Assembly: GCF_008370045.1 (NCBI RefSeq)
Contig: NZ_VOBN01000017.1
Span: 62,001 to 126,000 of the forward strand
DNA: 64,000 nt
DNA from: Pseudomonas sp. ANT_J12
GTDB lineage: Bacteria > Pseudomonadota > Gammaproteobacteria > Pseudomonadales > Pseudomonadaceae
Direction of reading: 5' to 3'
This document shows positions 34,147 to 43,717 of the stretch, piece by piece; within the stretch, counting starts at the first letter, position 1; each line of letters begins with the position of its first letter. Both the position numbers and the translations under genes were made by a program. Under the pieces are notes generated by a model. That model searched no databases. It worked only from the letters and a program-made list of their open reading frames with translations, and was not told the DNA's origin.

Positions 34147-35247
34147 ATGGGATTCAATTGCGGCATCGTCGGCCTGCCTAACGTCGGCAAGTCCACCCTA
34201 TTCAACGCCCTGACCAAATCCGGGATCGCGGCCGAGAACTTCCCCTTCTGCACCATCGAGCCGAACACCGGTATCGTGCCGATGCCGGATCCGCGTCTGG
34301 AAGCCCTGGCGGCCATCGTTAACCCCAAGCGCATCCTGCCGACCACCATGGAATTCGTCGACATCGCAGGCCTGGTGGCCGGCGCGTCGAAAGGTGAAGG
34401 CCTGGGCAACAAGTTCCTGGCCAACATCCGTGAAACCGATGCCATCGCCCACGTGGTCCGCTGCTTCGAAGACGAGAACGTGATTCACGTCTCCAACAGC
34501 GTCGACCCGAAACGCGACATCGAGATCATCGACCTGGAACTGATCTTCGCCGACCTCGACAGCTGCGAGAAGCAACTGCAGAAAGTCGCGCGCAACGCCA
34601 AGGGTGGCGACAAGGACGCGGTGGTCCAGAAAGGCCTGCTGGAACAATTGATCGCTCACTTCACCCTCGGCAAGCCTGCGCGCACCCTGATGAAGACCAT
34701 GGGTGTCGACGACAAGGCCGTGATTCGTGGTTTCCACCTGCTGACCACCAAGCCGGTCATGTACATCGCCAACGTCGCTGAAGACGGTTTCGAGAACAAC
34801 CCGCTGCTGGATATCGTCAAAGCCATCGCCGAAGAAGAAGGCGCCATGGTGGTTCCGGTCTGCAACAAGATCGAAGCCGAAATTGCCGAGCTGGAAGACG
34901 GCGAAGAGAAAGACATGTTCCTCGAAGCCCTGGGTCTTGAAGAGCCTGGCCTGAACCGCGTGATCCGCGCCGGCTACGAGATGCTGCACCTGCAGACCTA
35001 CTTCACCGCCGGTGTCGAAGAAGTCCGCGCCTGGACCGTCCGCGTCGGTGCCACCGCACCCCAGGCCGCCGGCGTAATCCACACCGACTTCGAAAAAGGC
35101 TTCATCCGCGCCGAAGTTATCGCCTACGACGACTTCATCCAGTACAAGGGCGAAGCCGGCACCAAAGAAGCCGGGAAATGGCGTCTGGAAGGCAAGGACT
35201 ACATCGTGAAAGACGGCGACGTGATGCACTTCCGTTTCAACGTGTAA
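34147..35247 (+). CDS. ychF: Ribosome-binding ATPase YchF
   Basis: The 366-residue OBG-family P-loop protein prefers ATP over GTP. The Walker A is GLPNVGKST (8-16), switch region EFVDIAGLVAGASKGEGLGN follows, with a coiled-coil insert and a C-terminal TGS domain (about 283-364). It associates with ribosomes and translation stress responses. Confidence 0.97.
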   Translation: MGFNCGIVGLPNVGKSTLFNALTKSGIAAENFPFCTIEPNTGIVPMPDPRLEALAAIVNPKRILPTTMEFVDIAGLVAGASKGEGLGNKFLANIRETDAIAHVVRCFEDENVIHVSNSVDPKRDIEIIDLELIFADLDSCEKQLQKVARNAKGGDKDAVVQKGLLEQLIAHFTLGKPARTLMKTMGVDDKAVIRGFHLLTTKPVMYIANVAEDGFENNPLLDIVKAIAEEEGAMVVPVCNKIEAEIAELEDGEEKDMFLEALGLEEPGLNRVIRAGYEMLHLQTYFTAGVEEVRAWTVRVGATAPQAAGVIHTDFEKGFIRAEVIAYDDFIQYKGEAGTKEAGKWRLEGKDYIVKDGDVMHFRFNV

Positions 35248-35261
35248 AAACCGCTACGCAA

Positions 35262-35294
35262 CAAAAAGCCGCGTTTGATACGCGGCTTTTTTGT
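35262..35294 (+). terminator. Rho-independent terminator after ychF
   Basis: AAAAAGCCGCG and CGCGGCTTTTTT form the stem around TTTGATA; it has T runs on both strands and may be bidirectional. Confidence 0.92.
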
Positions 35295-35323
35295 GCCTGG
35301 AATCCGGGCAACACCACCAAACC

Positions 35324-35396
35324 TGTAGGAGCGAGGCTTGCCCGCGAAGGCGTCATCACTGACGCTAAAAGCTTCGCGGGCAAGCCTTGCTCCTAC
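35324..35396. repeat. REP palindromic pair, family A
   Basis: Arms TGTAGGAGCGAGGCTTGCCC and the inverse ending GCAAGCCTTGCTCCTAC, between convergent ychF and the MFS gene. Confidence 0.85.
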
Positions 35397-35410
35397 GGGT
35401 CCGCGTATTG

Positions 35411-36628
35411 TCAGGCCTTTTTGGTGCGCGGCAAGAAGATCGCCAACACCCCAAACAGCGGCAGGAACGAACACAGGAAGTACACGTATTCAATCCCGTG
35501 GACATCCGCCAGATGCCCCAGCAACGCCGCGCCAATCCCGCCAAAACCGAACATCAGGCCGAAGAACACCCCGGCAATCATCCCGACATTGCCCGGCACC
35601 AATTCCTGCGCGTACACCACGATCGCGGAAAACGCCGAGGCCAGGATGAAGCCGATGACCACGCTGAGGATGCTGGTCCAGAACAGGTCAACATGAGGCA
35701 GGATCAAGGTGAAAGGCGCCACGCCGAGGATCGAGAACCAGATCACGGCCTTACGCCCGATCTTGTCGCCAATCGGCCCACCGAAGAAGGTCCCCGCCGC
35801 CACCGCGCCCAGGAACAAAAACAAGTGCAGCTGCGAACTGGCCACCGACAGGTCGAACTTCTCGATCAGGTAGAAGGTGAAGTAACTGGTGAAACTGGCC
35901 ATGTAGAAATACTTGGAGAACACCAGCAAGCCCAGGACCACCAGCGCGCCGATCACTCGGTTTTTCGACAAGCCGTGAGTCGCCGCCTGACCCTGCTTGA
36001 GCTTGAACAGGTTCAAGTGATTGGCGTACCAGCGGCTGATGCGATAGAGCACGAACAGCGCAAACACCGCGAACAAGCCGAACCACGCAACGTGGCCCTG
36101 ACCGTAAGGAATGATGATCGCCGCCGCCAGCAACGGACCGAACGCCGAACCGGCGTTACCACCGACCTGGAAGGTCGATTGCGCCAGGCCGAAACGCCCG
36201 CCCGAAGCCAGTCGCGCCACGCGAGAAGCTTCCGGGTGAAAGGTTGAAGAGCCGATGCCGATCAATCCCGCCGCCAGCAGGATCATCGGGAAGCTGCCCA
36301 CCTGCGACATCATCAAAATGCCGATCAATGTGCAGACCGTCCCGGCCGGCAACAGCCACGGCTTGGGATGGCGATCCGTGTAGTAACCGACCCACGGCTG
36401 CAACAGCGAGGCGGTCAACTGGAACGTCAGGGTGATCAGGCCGACCTGGGTAAACGTCAGGCCATAATTGGCCTTGAGCATTGGGTAAATCGACGGCAGC
36501 ACCGACTGAATCAGGTCGTTGATCAAATGCGCCAGCGCCACCGCGCCGATGATGCGCATGACTAAGGGACTGCTTTGCGGCGTCGCGGATGCCGGCGTTG
36601 CGCCGGTCTGGGCATTGCTGATAGCCAT
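35411..36628 (-). CDS. MFS transporter, fosmidomycin-resistance (Fsr) type
   Basis: The 405-residue protein has about 12 membrane spans and the start VALAHLINDLIQSVLPSIYP typical of the Fsr-like branch of the major facilitator superfamily. A loop GYYTDRHPKP after span 2 replaces the usual G-x-x-D-R motif. Probably a drug or metabolite exporter in the inner membrane. The true substrate is not shown. ATG 36628 starts the family-like N-terminus. Confidence 0.85.
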   Translation of the reverse strand: MAISNAQTGATPASATPQSSPLVMRIIGAVALAHLINDLIQSVLPSIYPMLKANYGLTFTQVGLITLTFQLTASLLQPWVGYYTDRHPKPWLLPAGTVCTLIGILMMSQVGSFPMILLAAGLIGIGSSTFHPEASRVARLASGGRFGLAQSTFQVGGNAGSAFGPLLAAAIIIPYGQGHVAWFGLFAVFALFVLYRISRWYANHLNLFKLKQGQAATHGLSKNRVIGALVVLGLLVFSKYFYMASFTSYFTFYLIEKFDLSVASSQLHLFLFLGAVAAGTFFGGPIGDKIGRKAVIWFSILGVAPFTLILPHVDLFWTSILSVVIGFILASAFSAIVVYAQELVPGNVGMIAGVFFGLMFGFGGIGAALLGHLADVHGIEYVYFLCSFLPLFGVLAIFLPRTKKA

Positions 36629-36961
36629 GGGAATTTCCGTACTACAGATGGGTGCACACGGGCAGGTGCGCCAATGTGCCATTTTTCAGTGCAACAACGC
36701 TATCCCCTTAGCCTGCTAACGACCTCGACGTTCATCGAAGAGTGGGTGATAGCGCAACGCCATGGTCTGAATCTTGCCTTGTTTCTCCCCTTCAACGCGG
36801 CCCCCTTACAAAGGGGATCGAGAATGGGAAGTTTCGCTACAGAGTCGGCCTACAGAGCTGGCGAGGGTGAACTTTCGAGGCCTTTTAAAAGGGCACAAGT
36901 CGCGGTCGCAACGATCACGACGCACGCCAATGGTGCGTGGTGTCCAGAGGAGTCATGGGGC
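36629..36961. other. Divergent intergenic region between MFS and chemoreceptor genes
   Basis: No gene is visible in these 333 bases. Two small hairpins stand out: CCCCTT-ACA-AAGGGG at 36802-36816 and ACGCAC-N7-GTGCGT near 36920-36938. The second lies shortly before the chemoreceptor ribosome site, so it could affect translation or mark a regulator site. Confidence 0.4.
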
Positions 36962-39019
36962 ATGCAGGCTTTTTTATCACCGGGGATCGGGCTGCTGGGG
37001 CGTTTTGGCTTCGCGCGCAAATTTCAGCTGCTGTTTCTGCTGTTTATCCTGCCGTTGGGCGGCAGTCTGTGGATGATCGGTCAGGATTATCGGGACAAAC
37101 TGCAGCTCATTTCCGGCGAACGTGCCGGGGTTCGTCAACTGCTGGCCCTGGATGCGCTGGATAACCTGCTCGCCGCCCAGCGTGACCGCGCCGCGCGCTG
37201 GCGCGCCACCGAAACCAATCGCCAGCCAACCCCCGCCACCATCGCCGCCATGGGCGCGTTCGACGCCGTGCAACCCGCCGTCGCCCAAGCCACCACGGAC
37301 CTGGGCAACGCGCTGAAAACCGAAGGCGCCGAAGGTGAAACCCTGGCCCGCTATCAAGCCCTGCAAACCGCCCTCAATGGCCTGGACTCGAAAAGCCTCA
37401 GCGGCGTCGGCTGGTGGCCGGACGGTTACGATCGCTTCACCAACGCCTTGAGCGCCCTGCAAGCCTTGCGCGAACAGATCGCCATGGACAATCGCTTGAC
37501 CCTGGCGCCCTGGCTGGAAACCTATTTGCTGACGCAGATCTCCACCCAACACGCGCCGGACCTGATTGAACGGGTCGGACGCCTTGCAGCGGTTGGCCAG
37601 GCGTCAGTGGTGTCCGGGCAGTTCACGCTGCAAAGCCGTCTGCAACTGCGGGACTTGCGCGGACGCATCGGCGATGCCCGCGAACAGCTTGTCAAAACGG
37701 CTAGCCTGCTGGAAGCCCGCCTGCCCAGCGCCCTGCAAACCTGGGCCGGGCAATACCATGACAGCCTCAAGCATCTCGATGGGACCTTGAAGGTCCTCGA
37801 CGACGGTGTGTTCGGCGGCAGCATCAACCTCAAGCCGGACGACTTCGAACACAACCTCGACGCGCTGCTGACCGACCTCGCCTCCCTGCGCCAGCAATCC
37901 CTGGTGTCGCTGGATCAACGCCTGGATTACTACCACACCTCGGCCATTCGCCAGTTCATCCTGGTGGCGGCGATCTTTGGTTGCCTGCTGTTGGCCGCGC
38001 TGTACCTGTTCGTGTGTTTGCAGGCCTCGATCCGGCGCAGCGCCAGCGGTATCACCGTGCTGGCCGAAGCCTTGCGTGACGGCAACCTGAGCCTGCAAGT
38101 GCCGGTGCAAGGTCGCGACGAATTGGCGGCAATCAGCACCGCGCTGAACGTCGCGGTGGTGCAACTGCGCAACAGTTTGCTCGGGGTCGATCACGAGACT
38201 TTGCAGTTGAGCAACGCCGTGCGCACCCTCAACGATCATTCCAGCGGCGCCTTGGGCGAAGTCGAGGCCCAGCAAATCCAGATCAGCCAGATTGCCGCTG
38301 CTGCCACGCAACTGGCCGCCACCTCCCAAGGGGTCGCCCAGAGTTGTGAACAGGCGTCCGGCAGCGCCCAGCATACCCAGCGAATCGCCGCCGACAGCAG
38401 CCGCGACAGCCAACGCACCACGGCGAGCATTCAGCAGCTCAATCAGCGGCTCAACGACACGGCGGCAGCCTTGGGTCGGGTCAGTGAGCAGGGGCAGCAG
38501 ATTCAATTGGTGGTCGACACCATTCGCGGCGTTGCCGAGCAGACCAACCTGCTGGCGCTCAACGCAGCCATCGAGGCGGCTCGCGCCGGAGAGCAAGGTC
38601 GCGGCTTTGCCGTGGTGGCCGATGAGGTACGCAGTCTGTCCCAGCGCACGCAATCGTCCACCGCGCAGATCGCCAGCACCGTCGACAGCCTGCGCAGCAC
38701 GGTGAATGAAGCAGTGACCCTGATGGAAGCCGCTTGCGGCCAGGCTCAGACCGACGCTGAAGCCGTCACGGGCCTCGGCGCACGCCTGGGGGAAATCGCC
38801 AGCGCCGTGCAAAGCGTCACCGACACCCTGGCGCAAATCGCCACCGCTGTCGAAGAGCAAGCGAGCACCGCCGATGAGGTCAGCGGCAACATCCAGCAGG
38901 TCGATCAGGCGGCCGTCAGGTTGCTGGAAGGCGCGCGGGCCGTGAACCTTGCGGCAGATACCTTAAGCCAGGGCAGCAAGGCCTTGAGCGCGAATACCGG
39001 GAGATTTCAGCTCAGCTGA
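36962..39019 (+). CDS. Methyl-accepting chemotaxis protein (transmembrane)
   Basis: The 685-residue chemoreceptor has a first membrane span near 20-40, a large helical periplasmic domain (about 45-330), a second span near 335-355, HAMP (about 358-410) and the signalling domain with the conserved hairpin tip AEQTNLLALNAAIEAARAGE. The periplasmic domain has no named match I can make, so the ligand is unknown. ATG 36962 with GAGGAG upstream is preferred; longer in-frame readings enter non-coding-looking DNA. It would signal to CheA. Confidence 0.92.
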   Translation: MQAFLSPGIGLLGRFGFARKFQLLFLLFILPLGGSLWMIGQDYRDKLQLISGERAGVRQLLALDALDNLLAAQRDRAARWRATETNRQPTPATIAAMGAFDAVQPAVAQATTDLGNALKTEGAEGETLARYQALQTALNGLDSKSLSGVGWWPDGYDRFTNALSALQALREQIAMDNRLTLAPWLETYLLTQISTQHAPDLIERVGRLAAVGQASVVSGQFTLQSRLQLRDLRGRIGDAREQLVKTASLLEARLPSALQTWAGQYHDSLKHLDGTLKVLDDGVFGGSINLKPDDFEHNLDALLTDLASLRQQSLVSLDQRLDYYHTSAIRQFILVAAIFGCLLLAALYLFVCLQASIRRSASGITVLAEALRDGNLSLQVPVQGRDELAAISTALNVAVVQLRNSLLGVDHETLQLSNAVRTLNDHSSGALGEVEAQQIQISQIAAAATQLAATSQGVAQSCEQASGSAQHTQRIAADSSRDSQRTTASIQQLNQRLNDTAAALGRVSEQGQQIQLVVDTIRGVAEQTNLLALNAAIEAARAGEQGRGFAVVADEVRSLSQRTQSSTAQIASTVDSLRSTVNEAVTLMEAACGQAQTDAEAVTGLGARLGEIASAVQSVTDTLAQIATAVEEQASTADEVSGNIQQVDQAAVRLLEGARAVNLAADTLSQGSKALSANTGRFQLS

Positions 39020-39135
39020 CACCCTGCCCTGCCCCGGTTTTTCGGCTCAGGACGATAAGCGGTTGAAAGTGTAGAGAAATATTTTAGATTTGCGCTTGAC
39101 GCATCTGCATTACCGGTGAATAATGCGCGCCACTT

Positions 39136-39212
39136 GGCTACATAGCTCAGTTGGTTAGAGCATAGCATTCATAATGCTGGGGTCCGGGGTTCAAGTCCCT
39201 GTGTAGCCACCA
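39136..39212 (+). tRNA. tRNA-Met (CAT, elongator type)
   Basis: A full 77-base cloverleaf: acceptor GGCTACA/TGTAGCC, anticodon loop TTCATAA with CAT, T arm GGTTCAAGTCC and encoded CCA. The acceptor pairing is complete at position 1-72, unlike initiator tRNA. Confidence 0.98.
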
Positions 39213-39218
39213 AGTACT

Positions 39219-39252
39219 AAAAACGGCTTACCGAAAGGTAGGCCGTTTTTTT
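39219..39252 (+). terminator. Rho-independent terminator after tRNA-Met
   Basis: AAAACGGCTTACC and GGTAGGCCGTTTTTTT pair around GAAA. A nearly identical hairpin follows ggt at 42407. Confidence 0.92.
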
Positions 39253-39279
39253 ATGCCTCGAGAAAAGTGCTGCGCCCGG

Positions 39280-40389
39280 TCAGGCACGCAGCGTCGACAA
39301 CGCGGACAAGCCCCGCTCCCAAATTTGCCAGGTACGCAGCCAGACCATGGCCTGCCAGTCGCTGTCAGCCGGATAGAACTGCTCCAGTAAATTGAGCTTG
39401 ATCCCGCGCCCCACCGCATCACTCGGATTGCCATGCAGGTGCAGCCAGTGGTCATCGCGCAAATGCCGATGAACGTCGGCCCCCGGATACGTCCCGCACT
39501 CGATCACAAACGGCATCAATCGCACGTCAGGCAAAGCATTAAGCAGCGCTTGCGAGGTGTAACCCGTCGCAGTCGCGGCCACTCCGGTTTCGCTCGTGGT
39601 GTTGGCGCCAGTGTGCAAGGTGTAGAGCCATGGGCCGTAAATCGCCTGGGCATCGTCCAGCGCCGGATAGGCCGCTTCGGTAATGGTCAGCAGCATCGGA
39701 TGACCGTATTCACCGGCGCCCGTGTGCAAGTCGAAACACAGGGCGACCTCGGCGTGGGCGATGTGTTGCTGAATGATCCGGTGCAGCGTGCGGTTCGACC
39801 AGCTCGGCGCCAGGCCGCCAAAGAACAATCCATCGGGATGACTGTGCTGGCCACCCTCGACGATCGACATCACCGCCGGCCAGCCGTGCTCTTTGATCTG
39901 CGCCTCAAGCAAGGCATCCGCCCGATCACGCTCGGGGCCGTGCAACTCAGCGCAGGCATAGATTTGATGCAGCAACCCATAGGCCTGGTTATCCGGCAAA
40001 GGACGTTCGAAGTTCAGGTGATTGCGGTTCAGATCGATGTTGTCTTCATTGACCCGACGCAACCACGCCGTGCCCCACGGGTTGATCAGATGGATCATCA
40101 CCACCGCGACATCCGCCGGTAGCGAACGCTTACCCAAATCCTGCAACCATTTGATCTGACAGCCCGAGCCATAGAAGCCTTCGACCCCGTGGGTGCCGCT
40201 CAGCGCGATCAGCAGCCGTTTGGCGCGCGGATCGCCCAGCACCGCCACATCGGTGCTCAACGGCTCGCCGAACGGCCCTTTGAGCGGATGCGGATACTCG
40301 GTCAAGGTCGCGCCGGCCGCCGTGGCCGCCGCGAGGAATTGTTCACGTTGCCCACGGTAACTCGGCTGGGTAGGAAACTCGGTCTGCAT
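39280..40389 (-). CDS. DUF2817 (M14-like) metallopeptidase family protein
   Basis: The 369-residue protein fits DUF2817, a zinc carboxypeptidase-like family. A probable zinc motif GTHGVEGFYGS (near 65-75) takes the place of HxxE, and a later His lies in DLHTGAGEYG (near 216-225). It may hydrolyse peptide or amide bonds; the substrate is unknown. No signal peptide. Divergent from ggt, so both may serve peptide or glutathione use. Confidence 0.8.
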   Translation of the reverse strand: MQTEFPTQPSYRGQREQFLAAATAAGATLTEYPHPLKGPFGEPLSTDVAVLGDPRAKRLLIALSGTHGVEGFYGSGCQIKWLQDLGKRSLPADVAVVMIHLINPWGTAWLRRVNEDNIDLNRNHLNFERPLPDNQAYGLLHQIYACAELHGPERDRADALLEAQIKEHGWPAVMSIVEGGQHSHPDGLFFGGLAPSWSNRTLHRIIQQHIAHAEVALCFDLHTGAGEYGHPMLLTITEAAYPALDDAQAIYGPWLYTLHTGANTTSETGVAATATGYTSQALLNALPDVRLMPFVIECGTYPGADVHRHLRDDHWLHLHGNPSDAVGRGIKLNLLEQFYPADSDWQAMVWLRTWQIWERGLSALSTLRA

Positions 40390-40555
40390 GTGTGCCTCTT
40401 GTTGGTTTTCTGGCCGCTGTGTTGCTCTCGACCCTACAGAAAATTCACCGACTGATGAAGGGCAAAAGTGTTGTGGCGGTCGGACGCGGTTTGCGTCGCA
40501 CCCTGTCGGCCGATAAAGTCCCCGGATCTTTTATCCCACGGACGGAGTGCCCCAC

Positions 40556-42388
40556 GTGTTCCCAGCCTTCCACTTGAGCCGCTATCGCCTGCCAGCTTTG
40601 TCGCTGATCGCCACCGCGCTGACCCTCGCCGCGTGCAATGCCCCTCCGGCTTCGACGCTGCCCATCGCGCCAGAAGTTGCCTCGGGTTATCGCACCGACC
40701 TGCAAACCCGGCACGCCTCCAGGCACATGGCGGCAGCGGCCAACCCATTGGCGGCCGAGGCCGGGCGGGAGATGTTGCGTCAGGGCGGCTCGGCCATCGA
40801 TGCGGCCATTGCGATGCAAGCCGTGTTGACCCTGGTGGAACCGCAATCCTCAGGTATCGGTGGCGGCGCGTTGATTGTGCTGTGGGACGGGAAAGCCGTG
40901 CGCACGTATGACGGTCGGGAAACCGCTCCGTCTGGCGCCACCGAGAAACTTTTCCTGCAAGCCGATGGCACGCCGATGCCGTTCACCCAGGCGCAGATCG
41001 GTGGCCGTTCAGTGGGGACGCCCGGGGTGTTGCGAGCGCTTGAGCTGGCGCATCAGAAACACGGACGCCTGCCCTGGGCGAAGCTGTTCGAACCGGCGAT
41101 AAAACTCGCGGAACACGGCTTTGCCATCTCGCCGCGTTTGCATCAGCTGATTGCTTCCGACTCGTCGATGCAGCGGTCGCCGGACATGATGGCGTACTTT
41201 CTGAATGCCGATGGCAGCCCGAAAGCGGTGGGGACATTGCTGAAAAACCCGCCGCTGGCCGCCGTGCTGAAACGCATCGCCAAAGAAGGGCCGGATGCGT
41301 TGTACAAAGGGCCGGTTGCCGAAGAAATCGTCGCCAAAGTCCAGGGGCATAAAAACCCGGGCAGCCTGTCGCTGAACGATCTTCAAGGCTACAAGGCCAA
41401 GGAGCGCGCGCCGCTGTGCACCGACTACAAACGCTGGCAAGTCTGCGGCATGCCGCCACCGTCGTCCGGCGGGATTGCCGTGGCGCAGATCCTCGGCACC
41501 CTGCAAGCCCTGGAAACCCGCGACCCGCGCCTGGCCCTGGCGCCGCTCAAACCCCACAAGACCGATAAACCCGCCGGCATCGAACCCGCCCCCGAAGCCG
41601 TGCACCTGATCTCTGAAGCCGAACGCCTGGCCTACGCCGACCGCGCGCAATACGTGGCCGACACCGACTTCGTGCCCGTGCCGGTCAACGGCCTGGTAGA
41701 TCCCGCTTACCTGGCCAGCCGCGCCGCCCTGATCGGCGATCGCAGCATGGGCACGGCCAAACCCGGCACGCCGCCGGGCATTCAAGTCGCTTACGCGCCG
41801 GACCGCTCGCCACTGCGCATCTCCACCTCGCAAGTGGTCGCCGTCGATGACGAAGGCGGCGCAGTGTCCATGACCACCACCGTCGAATCGGCGTTCGGCT
41901 CGCACCTCATGGTCCAGGGCTTCATGCTCAATAACCAGATGACCGACTTTTCGTTCATCCCCGAAGAGAACGGGCAGAAAGTCGCCAACCGCGTCGAACC
42001 CGGCAAACGCCCGCGTTCTTCCATGGCCCCTACCCTGATCTTCGACCGCCAGAGCGGCGAATTCCTCGCCACCGTCGGCTCCCCTGGCGGCTCGCAAATC
42101 ATCGAATACGTCGCCAAATCCACCATCGGTCTGCTCGACTGGAACCTCGACCCACAAACCGCCATCAGCCTGCCCAACTTCGGCAGCCGCAACGGCCCGA
42201 CCGAACTGGAACAAGGGCAGTTCAGCCCGGCGTTGATTCAGGCGCTGAAAGACAAGGGGCATGTGGTGAATGAAATCGACATGACCAGCGGGACTCAGGC
42301 GATTGTTCGGGCCAAGGATGCGCAGGGAAAGGCTTCGTTGGAAGGTGGGGCCGATCCGCGGCGTGAGGGGGAAGCGTTGGGGGATTGA
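40556..42388 (+). CDS. ggt: Gamma-glutamyltransferase (lipoprotein type)
   Basis: The 610-residue precursor hydrolyses or transfers gamma-glutamyl groups from glutathione after self-cleavage in the periplasm. The N-terminus ends in a lipobox LAAC, so it should be membrane-anchored. The autocleavage nucleophile is Thr424 (in ISTSQVVAVD), and the downstream GSPGGSQIIEY loop is present. Start GTG 40556 has GGAG eight bases ahead; another GTG at 40547 overlaps that site. Divergent from the DUF2817 gene. Confidence 0.92.
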   Translation: MFPAFHLSRYRLPALSLIATALTLAACNAPPASTLPIAPEVASGYRTDLQTRHASRHMAAAANPLAAEAGREMLRQGGSAIDAAIAMQAVLTLVEPQSSGIGGGALIVLWDGKAVRTYDGRETAPSGATEKLFLQADGTPMPFTQAQIGGRSVGTPGVLRALELAHQKHGRLPWAKLFEPAIKLAEHGFAISPRLHQLIASDSSMQRSPDMMAYFLNADGSPKAVGTLLKNPPLAAVLKRIAKEGPDALYKGPVAEEIVAKVQGHKNPGSLSLNDLQGYKAKERAPLCTDYKRWQVCGMPPPSSGGIAVAQILGTLQALETRDPRLALAPLKPHKTDKPAGIEPAPEAVHLISEAERLAYADRAQYVADTDFVPVPVNGLVDPAYLASRAALIGDRSMGTAKPGTPPGIQVAYAPDRSPLRISTSQVVAVDDEGGAVSMTTTVESAFGSHLMVQGFMLNNQMTDFSFIPEENGQKVANRVEPGKRPRSSMAPTLIFDRQSGEFLATVGSPGGSQIIEYVAKSTIGLLDWNLDPQTAISLPNFGSRNGPTELEQGQFSPALIQALKDKGHVVNEIDMTSGTQAIVRAKDAQGKASLEGGADPRREGEALGD

Positions 42389-42406
42389 GTCATACGCAGG
42401 AATGAG

Positions 42407-42435
42407 AAAAGGCTTACCGGGAGGTAGGCCTTTTT
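42407..42435 (+). terminator. Rho-independent terminator after ggt
   Basis: AAAAGGCTTACC and GGTAGGCCTTTTT form the stem around GGGA, and it can also serve the convergent ddl gene. Confidence 0.9.
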
Positions 42436-42499
42436 GATATTGCCTGCCAGACAGTTGCGCGCCGAGAGGCGGATGTCGCGGAGTGAATCGTTACCAAGC

Positions 42500-43594
42500 C
42501 TAGCGGCTGATCTTCAGCGCCTGCCGCGCCTGATGCTTTTCCAGCGCCAGGTCGATCAGGCGGCTGACCAGTTCGCTGTAAGTCATGCCCGTGGCCTGCC
42601 ACAGCTTGGGGTACATGCTGATGCGGGTGAAGCCGGGCAGCGAGTTGATCTCGTTGATCAGCACTTCGCCACTGTCGGTCAGGAACACATCGACCCGCGC
42701 CAGGCCAGAACAGCCCAGCACCTGGAAGGCCTCGACGGCCAGGGCGCGAATACGTTCGCTCGCTTCGACGCTGATGTTGGCCGGAACCACCACCTGGGCG
42801 GCCTGGTCGTCGATGTATTTGCTGTCGTAGGAATAGAAGCCGCTGCTCACGACGATCTCGCCACAGCCACTGGCGATCGGCTGATCATTGCCCAGCACCG
42901 CGCATTCAATCTCGCGACCGCTGACGGCAGATTCGATCAGTATTTTTTCATCAAAGCCCAAGGCCAGTTCGACCGCCGCCGTGTATTCGGCTTCGTTGGT
43001 CACTTTGCTCACGCCCACCGAAGAACCCTGGTTCGCCGGTTTGACGAACAGCGGCAGGCCCAGTTTGCCTTGTACTTCAGCGAACCCGGTGCGCTTGGCA
43101 CTGGCGCGGTTCAACGTCACAAAGGGCGTGACCGCGATCCCGGCGTCACGCAGCAGGCGCTTGCTGATGTCCTTGTCCATGCACACCGCAGAACCCAACA
43201 CATCGGAGCCGACAAACGGCAAATCCGCCATGCGCAGCAAGCCTTGCAGGCAGCCGTCTTCGCCGAGGGTGCCGTGGACGATCGGGAAGATCACATCGAC
43301 GTGGCCCAGCAGTTCCTGGCTCGAGGTTTCCACCAATTGCTGACTGGCCTTGCCCGGCACCACCGCCAGTTCGCGATTGGATTGATTGAGGGCGATCAGC
43401 GCCGGGTTTTCCTGATTGAGCAGGAAGTTGGAGGGGTCGTTGAGGTGCCAGTGCCCCTGTTTGTCGATGCCGATCAGCACCGGTTCGAAGCGCGAACGGT
43501 CCAGTGCATCGACAATGTTTTTCGCCGATTGCAGCGACACTTCATGCTCCGCCGAACGGCCGCCAAAAATAATTCCTACCCGCAGCTTGCTCAT
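42500..43594 (-). CDS. ddlA: D-alanine--D-alanine ligase (DdlA type)
   Basis: The 364-residue ATP-grasp enzyme makes D-Ala-D-Ala for peptidoglycan. The N-terminal IIFGGRSAEHEVSLQSA and HGTLGEDGCLQGLL (near 110-123), then FVKPANQGSSVGVSKV and the Mg-binding NEINSLPGFT (near 317-326) are all conserved. The length places it in the longer DdlA branch; a second, cell-division-linked ddlB usually lies elsewhere in Pseudomonas. Confidence 0.96.
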   Translation of the reverse strand: MSKLRVGIIFGGRSAEHEVSLQSAKNIVDALDRSRFEPVLIGIDKQGHWHLNDPSNFLLNQENPALIALNQSNRELAVVPGKASQQLVETSSQELLGHVDVIFPIVHGTLGEDGCLQGLLRMADLPFVGSDVLGSAVCMDKDISKRLLRDAGIAVTPFVTLNRASAKRTGFAEVQGKLGLPLFVKPANQGSSVGVSKVTNEAEYTAAVELALGFDEKILIESAVSGREIECAVLGNDQPIASGCGEIVVSSGFYSYDSKYIDDQAAQVVVPANISVEASERIRALAVEAFQVLGCSGLARVDVFLTDSGEVLINEINSLPGFTRISMYPKLWQATGMTYSELVSRLIDLALEKHQARQALKISR

Positions 43595-43717
43595 TGCCTG
43601 GCCTCATGGTGAATGTGCTGTTTGATACCACGGTAACGCCGATGAGTTAAAGGCTGAAACTTCGTGCAACCTCGACGGGTCATTGCTAATACGCATCCCG
43701 CCATACAGAGGCCGCCC

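Noticed and set aside
41300..41310. TGTACA inside ggt (and similar single copies in other genes, for example near 49054)
   Set aside because: Only one half-site each, no partner at 12 bases, and inside coding sequence; not counted as LitR sites.
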